Below, in pieces: positions 60,252 through 64,000 of a stretch of DNA of 64,000 bases (position 1 is the first letter of the stretch; each line of letters opens with the position of its first letter). The translations under genes were made by a program, and so were the position numbers. This DNA comes from an uncultured Lachnospiraceae bacterium (lineage in GTDB: Bacteria > Bacillota > Clostridia > Lachnospirales > Lachnospiraceae). The notes beneath the pieces are model-generated. The model searched no databases. It saw only the letters and a program-made list of their open reading frames with translations, and had not been told where the DNA came from. The stretch lies in NCBI GenBank assembly GCA_947245585.1, contig CAMXPV010000013.1:23248-87247 (forward strand). Direction: 5' to 3'.

Positions 60252-62951
60252 TTAAAGCAAATTTACGCAGATTTCGTGGGGCTCGTCGGACATAGCGGCA
60301 AGCATCCTGCGGGAAATGGTGAGGAAGGGGCCATGGTCTGTGGAAAGTACCGACTGATCGCAGGTTACGGAATCGATCTCATAGGAGCCATAGTCTTTCC
60401 GGTTTTGGTTAACGAACAAAATATGTAAGGTTTTTCCGGCAAAGGGAACTGTGAGGGAAGCCTTTCCTTCCTGATCGAATTGCTCCGCCAGGAGTTTGGG
60501 ATGAATCACAAGATCACCTGCTTTGCCGCGGATGCCAAATACTTCCGTAATCATGGTCATCATATACCAACTTGCCGCGCCGGTCAGATATTGGTACATT
60601 CCCCGGCCTTCGCTGTTGAAATACTCCGGAATGCCAGGATAGATGCGGCTGGTTTTAAAGTGGAGCGAGGTATCGGCCAGTGTTTTTAGCGCTTTCCAAC
60701 CTTCTTTGACAAACCCTTTGCGGTACAGGGCATTCGCATACATAACTGTCATATGAGAAAATACGGCACCGTTTTCTTTTTCCCCGTAGGCGAAACCGAA
60801 CATTCTTCCCATGTCAAATTTCAGCTCGTGAAAATTGGTATTCAGTCGGTAGCCGCCGATGGCCTCGCGATACAGATAGTGATCCGCAGCCTTTACAATT
60901 TTCTGAATCTGCGCGTCTTTTGCCACATTGCCCATAATGGCGAAAACCTGTCCGGTGAGCATCATGCGCGCCTGTCCATCGAAAAAGCCTTCCACGGCGC
61001 GGCCGTTGTTGTCATAGTAGCTGTTAAACCATCCCTCCGAGTCCGGGCCGTCAATCCATTCCTGTGTTCTGATGTGTCCGGTTAGCCAGTTTGCCTTCTG
61101 AATCAGATTGGCTGCCAGAAGGGAAAGGGAGAAGCCGGTGTGTCTGCCGCTTACGGTATGACGGCAACGGGAGGCAAACTCATGTAGGATGGCATGTTTT
61201 TTGTCGACGCTTGTAAACATATCCTCGTCAGCGTTTAAGAGGACAGCGATTTCCTCTAACAGCTCCACGGAATCAATTTGGGCGCTGCTTTCCAGAAGAT
61301 GTAACAGGGATGCCAGATCACGCAGATTTCCCGCATAGGCGCAGGTAAAGGCAACGCTCTCTCCGCGCTCGGCTGCCATGTCAAGGGCATCGTTCCAGTC
61401 CGCGCCGCGCAGCCGGTAGATGTTGTGCTCGCCGACTTCGTAGAAAGCCGTGAGTTGTTGGATCAGAAGGTGTTCCAAAATTGTTCCGTTATATACTTTT
61501 CCCTGCGCGTTAAGCTGCCGGCATCCGTTGTCGGGACTCCAGAGATCGTCGGTGTCGGTTCCGCGCATGATCTGGGCGTCCTTAAAATAAGAAACTTCTT
61601 TCAGCAAAATGTCTGCGTCTCCGGTCTGGTCTATGTAGAGCCTGGTGGTCATAAGCGGCCAGAGGGCATGATCCATCCAGACACGGGAGATGCCGTTTCG
61701 GTCGGCAATGAAACTGCCGTTTTCGCTGCCGATAATTGTCGCGTTGGTTCCGTCGATACGGATACCGCCGTAGTTTGCGGCGATCATCTGGCCGACACCC
61801 TGAGGTTCCATTAAGAGAAGGGAAAGGCAATCCTGCCATAAATCCCGCCATCCGCGTCCGCCGCGTCCGTAGTCGTGGTGGGGCAGAAAAGAGCAGCCGA
61901 ACAGGCGGCGTAAAAAGGGCTGGAAACTGACCCATTTCATCAGACTGTCAAAGTCGGGTTCGGCGGTGTGATAGCTGACGTTTACCTGATTCTGCCAGTA
62001 TGTTTTCGTTTCGTTAAGCGCATTCTGCACCTGTGCCGTCGTTCGGTACATTTCGACAAGACGATTGATTTCTTCTTCCTGATCCGCTATGCCTGCGAGA
62101 AGAATATATTTCGCCGTCTGGCCGGGATCAAGAACGATTTTAGGGAAGCGGAAAGCGCCCATGGCTTCCTTTCCCTCCGCGGTACTGTGAGCGGGAACGC
62201 CGTTATCCATGTCATACAGGGTGCGGGGATGGGTGTAGGTGCCGCCCTCGCCGATAAATTCTTCCACCGTGGGATAGAAACGCTCCGGCGCTTCGCCCTC
62301 GCCGGTAGAGCCGCAGACATAGTAGATTTTGTGGTTGGGCCGGTGTCCTTTTTCGTCAAAGGACATGGTGGGCTGTACCAATACTCCGTTTTCCGTGGTC
62401 TGTATACGGTGCAGCATGGAGGTTACATTTCGGTGGTCGCGGATATTGTCAGCGCTGCGGCCATAGATGGGAATGGCGCCGTATGCGGTCAGATGCTGTG
62501 CCTGATTTGATAAATTGCGCACGGTAATATATTGGATTTCCACATTGCTGTCCCTGGGCAGGAATGTGGTTACGGTTGTCTCTAACTGAAACGATTTGGA
62601 GACGCGTTTCAGGGTATGCCACATAAAACCGGCGGACAGTTCGCTTTTGTCCTGCAGGGGAGAAAATTTGGCGGCCTCCTGCGAAGCGGAGGAACCCACG
62701 GCCGAATAAGCGCCTGTCTCGTCGATTACACACCAGAAATTTCGTGTGGAGCGGTTGTTGTGCAGATTTTCCGAACTTACCGGTTCTAATAGGAAGGTTT
62801 CCTGATCGGTTTTGGCATCGCCGCCGAGGTTGGGTGTCACCGCGCTTTTTAAGCCGGTCTCCGATGCGAGGGGAAAATACAGATAGCTAGTATTTTCCGG
62901 ATTTTTCATAGAAAAACTTCCGTGCTCATCAATAAAGGTTATTGGTTTCAT
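60252..62951 (-). CDS. GH94-type glycoside phosphorylase, larger subfamily
   Basis: The 899-residue protein begins with a beta-sandwich domain (NTSYLYFPLASETGLKSAV, then ENLHNNRSTRNFW). It contains GRGWRDLWQDCLSLL, WMDHALWPLMTTRLY and a likely catalytic Asp in LRGADWNDALDM. This resembles a GH94 branch distinct from cellobiose phosphorylase that includes enzymes acting on laminaribiose or beta-1,2-glucans; I cannot fix the substrate by reading. GGAGG precedes ATG 62951. It lies 76 bases upstream of the smaller GH94 gene, and both are probably co-transcribed. Confidence 0.8.
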   Translation of the reverse strand: MKPITFIDEHGSFSMKNPENTSYLYFPLASETGLKSAVTPNLGGDAKTDQETFLLEPVSSENLHNNRSTRNFWCVIDETGAYSAVGSSASQEAAKFSPLQDKSELSAGFMWHTLKRVSKSFQLETTVTTFLPRDSNVEIQYITVRNLSNQAQHLTAYGAIPIYGRSADNIRDHRNVTSMLHRIQTTENGVLVQPTMSFDEKGHRPNHKIYYVCGSTGEGEAPERFYPTVEEFIGEGGTYTHPRTLYDMDNGVPAHSTAEGKEAMGAFRFPKIVLDPGQTAKYILLAGIADQEEEINRLVEMYRTTAQVQNALNETKTYWQNQVNVSYHTAEPDFDSLMKWVSFQPFLRRLFGCSFLPHHDYGRGGRGWRDLWQDCLSLLLMEPQGVGQMIAANYGGIRIDGTNATIIGSENGSFIADRNGISRVWMDHALWPLMTTRLYIDQTGDADILLKEVSYFKDAQIMRGTDTDDLWSPDNGCRQLNAQGKVYNGTILEHLLIQQLTAFYEVGEHNIYRLRGADWNDALDMAAERGESVAFTCAYAGNLRDLASLLHLLESSAQIDSVELLEEIAVLLNADEDMFTSVDKKHAILHEFASRCRHTVSGRHTGFSLSLLAANLIQKANWLTGHIRTQEWIDGPDSEGWFNSYYDNNGRAVEGFFDGQARMMLTGQVFAIMGNVAKDAQIQKIVKAADHYLYREAIGGYRLNTNFHELKFDMGRMFGFAYGEKENGAVFSHMTVMYANALYRKGFVKEGWKALKTLADTSLHFKTSRIYPGIPEYFNSEGRGMYQYLTGAASWYMMTMITEVFGIRGKAGDLVIHPKLLAEQFDQEGKASLTVPFAGKTLHILFVNQNRKDYGSYEIDSVTCDQSVLSTDHGPFLTISRRMLAAMSDEPHEICVNLL

Positions 62952-63065
62952 ATGATATCCTCCTTTCGCGCCTGCAGTGAGGCGCATTTTATATTCGCAA
63001 CGGTTCGTAACGATATGGGAAAATCATATAAAAATTTAAGCTTGGAGAAAATCAAAAACATGAGA

Positions 63066-63159
63066 AAAATATCAGAATCATGACATAAAAAAGGCGATCA
63101 TACAGAAAAATGCGGGGCCGGAAGGTTTTTTAAAATCTGTGTCATGAATCTGATATTTT
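63066..63159. promoter_or_regulatory. 20 bp near-perfect inverted repeat between divergent sugar genes
   Basis: AAAATATCAGAATCATGACA (63066-63085) and TGTCATGAATCTGATATTTT (63140-63159) are inverted copies with one mismatch, 54 bases apart. They lie between the GH94 operon (minus) and a sugar-binding protein gene (plus). Two operator half-sites for one dimeric or looping regulator is the simplest reading. The rest of the 313-base gap holds no gene. Confidence 0.6.
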
Positions 63160-63264
63160 GTTAAAGAACGTAATATATTCCGGGGAGGGGGTGCGCTATA
63201 CTTCAATCATTACAACGAATGCGGCGCAGTGCCGCAGAGACAAAGGATCAAGGAGGTAATTATC

Positions 63265-64000
63265 ATGAAAAAGAAGTTAGTGTCAGTTTTATTGACAGCG
63301 GCCGTTCTGGCGGGCACGCTGGCAGGCTGCGGCGGCGATTCAAATTCGGGCGGCGCATCGACGGACGCGCCCGCCGCAGACGCACCGGCAGCGGACAGTG
63401 GAGATGCAGCGGCAGCGGACGCGCCTGCGGCGGACGGTGCAGACGCAGCAGCGGCAGGCGGCGACGAAGGAAAGGTTATTAACATTTACAGTTTTAACGA
63501 CGAGCTTCGCACGCGTATTACGGCCGTTTATCCGGAAATTGAAAACACATCCGATGACGGCACCGTATCTACTTTAAATGATGGCACGGAGATCCACTGG
63601 ATTATCAACCCCAACCAGGACGGCGTGTATCAGGACAAACTGGATGAGGCGCTTATGAATCAGGCAGGCGCAGCTGCCGACGACAAGGTTGATCTTTTTG
63701 CGGCTGAGCTCGATTACATTGTCAAGTACACGGATGCAGATGCAGACGTAGCGATGCCCCTTGCCGATCTGGGAATCAATCCGGATTCAGATCTTGCGGA
63801 CCAGTTCGCGTTCACCAAGACGGTGGCGTCTGATGTGAACGGTGTACAGAGAGCTTCCACATGGCAGGCTTGCCCCGGTGTTTTGGTATACCGCCGCGAT
63901 ATCGCAAAAGAGGTTTTCGGTACGGACGACCCGGTTGAAATCGGGAAGAAGACGGCGGACTGGGCAACCATGAAGACGACCGCGGAAGAACTTAAGGCAA
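63265..64000 (+). CDS. ABC transporter substrate-binding lipoprotein (partial, runs off the window)
   Basis: The visible 245 residues begin with a signal peptide MKKKLVSVLLTAAVLAG and lipobox LAGC (Cys22). An Ala/Asp-rich linker (DAPAADAPAADSGDAAAADA and on to about residue 70) follows, then the start of a family 1-type sugar-binding fold (VINIYSFNDELRTRITAVYP, TWQACPGVLVYRRDIAKEVF). AAGGAGG precedes the ATG. It is divergent from the two GH94 genes, so it may import the oligosaccharide they phosphorolyse. The 3' end is outside the window. Confidence 0.85.
   Translation, partial: MKKKLVSVLLTAAVLAGTLAGCGGDSNSGGASTDAPAADAPAADSGDAAAADAPAADGADAAAAGGDEGKVINIYSFNDELRTRITAVYPEIENTSDDGTVSTLNDGTEIHWIINPNQDGVYQDKLDEALMNQAGAAADDKVDLFAAELDYIVKYTDADADVAMPLADLGINPDSDLADQFAFTKTVASDVNGVQRASTWQACPGVLVYRRDIAKEVFGTDDPVEIGKKTADWATMKTTAEELKA

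Noticed and set aside
1..64000. tRNA or rRNA genes
   Set aside because: No cloverleaf-like or rRNA-like segment was recognised when reading the intergenic regions.

Overview
The window looks like a chromosomal segment from a gut-type Lachnospiraceae (Clostridia). Supporting this are AAGGAGG-type ribosome binding sites, TTGACA/TATAAT promoters, lipoprotein sugar-binding proteins with an LAGCGG lipobox, LytTR and YesM/YesN-type signalling, many ATGA-overlapped operons, moderate GC and a heavy load of glycan-utilisation genes. The genus cannot be fixed from the sequence alone.

Layout. 1-5.6 kb: end of an amino-acid ABC permease, then a tightly packed cluster (cytidylate-kinase-like protein, circularly permuted ATP-grasp, alpha-E protein, transglutaminase, two AspA/M14-like proteins). 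5.7-9.9 kb: pth-mfd housekeeping pair. 9.9-10.2 kb: remnants of a RelB/PIN toxin-antitoxin pair. 10.4-19 kb: sucrose/fructoside locus (PfkB kinase, LacI regulator with paired operators, ABC importer, GH32, amylosucrase-like GH13). 19.3-22.1 kb: LytTR two-component pair, a charged coiled-coil protein and a 34-residue protein. 22.3-25.6 kb: AT-richer restriction-modification island (HNH nuclease and two cytosine methyltransferases). 25.7-29.3 kb: alpha/beta hydrolase, membrane-anchored MurF-like ligase, Ddl. 29.4-31.6 kb: EFR1 flavodoxin-ferredoxin, TetR and FMN-binding protein with a 228 bp fold-back element between the first two.

31.6-45.2 kb: acidic-polysaccharide locus (heparinase II/III-like protein, YesN regulator, YesM kinase broken by one in-frame stop, ABC importer, GH88, DUF2264, carbohydrate-binding protein, uronate-type SDR). 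45.2-46.2 kb: a type III ToxN/AbiQ toxin with its RNA antitoxin, followed by the 3' stub of a sugar permease, which marks a past insertion or deletion. 46.3-56.2 kb: a nearly complete Lsr autoinducer-2 system, with lsrR-lsrK-cupin-AEC transporter on the minus strand diverging from lsrACDB-lsrF. 56.2-64 kb: beta-carbonic anhydrase, AraC regulator, two GH94 glycoside phosphorylases and the start of another sugar-binding lipoprotein.

The genes fit a bacterium that imports oligosaccharides by ABC transporters and cleaves them inside the cell with phosphorylases, hydrolases and lyases. It also appears able to import and degrade AI-2. The points most worth following are the Lsr cluster that lacks LsrG but carries a cupin and an AEC transporter, the type III toxin with apparently a single antitoxin repeat, the ATP-grasp/alpha-E/transglutaminase cluster with an apparently catalytically dead AspA paralogue, and the YesM kinase split by a single stop codon.
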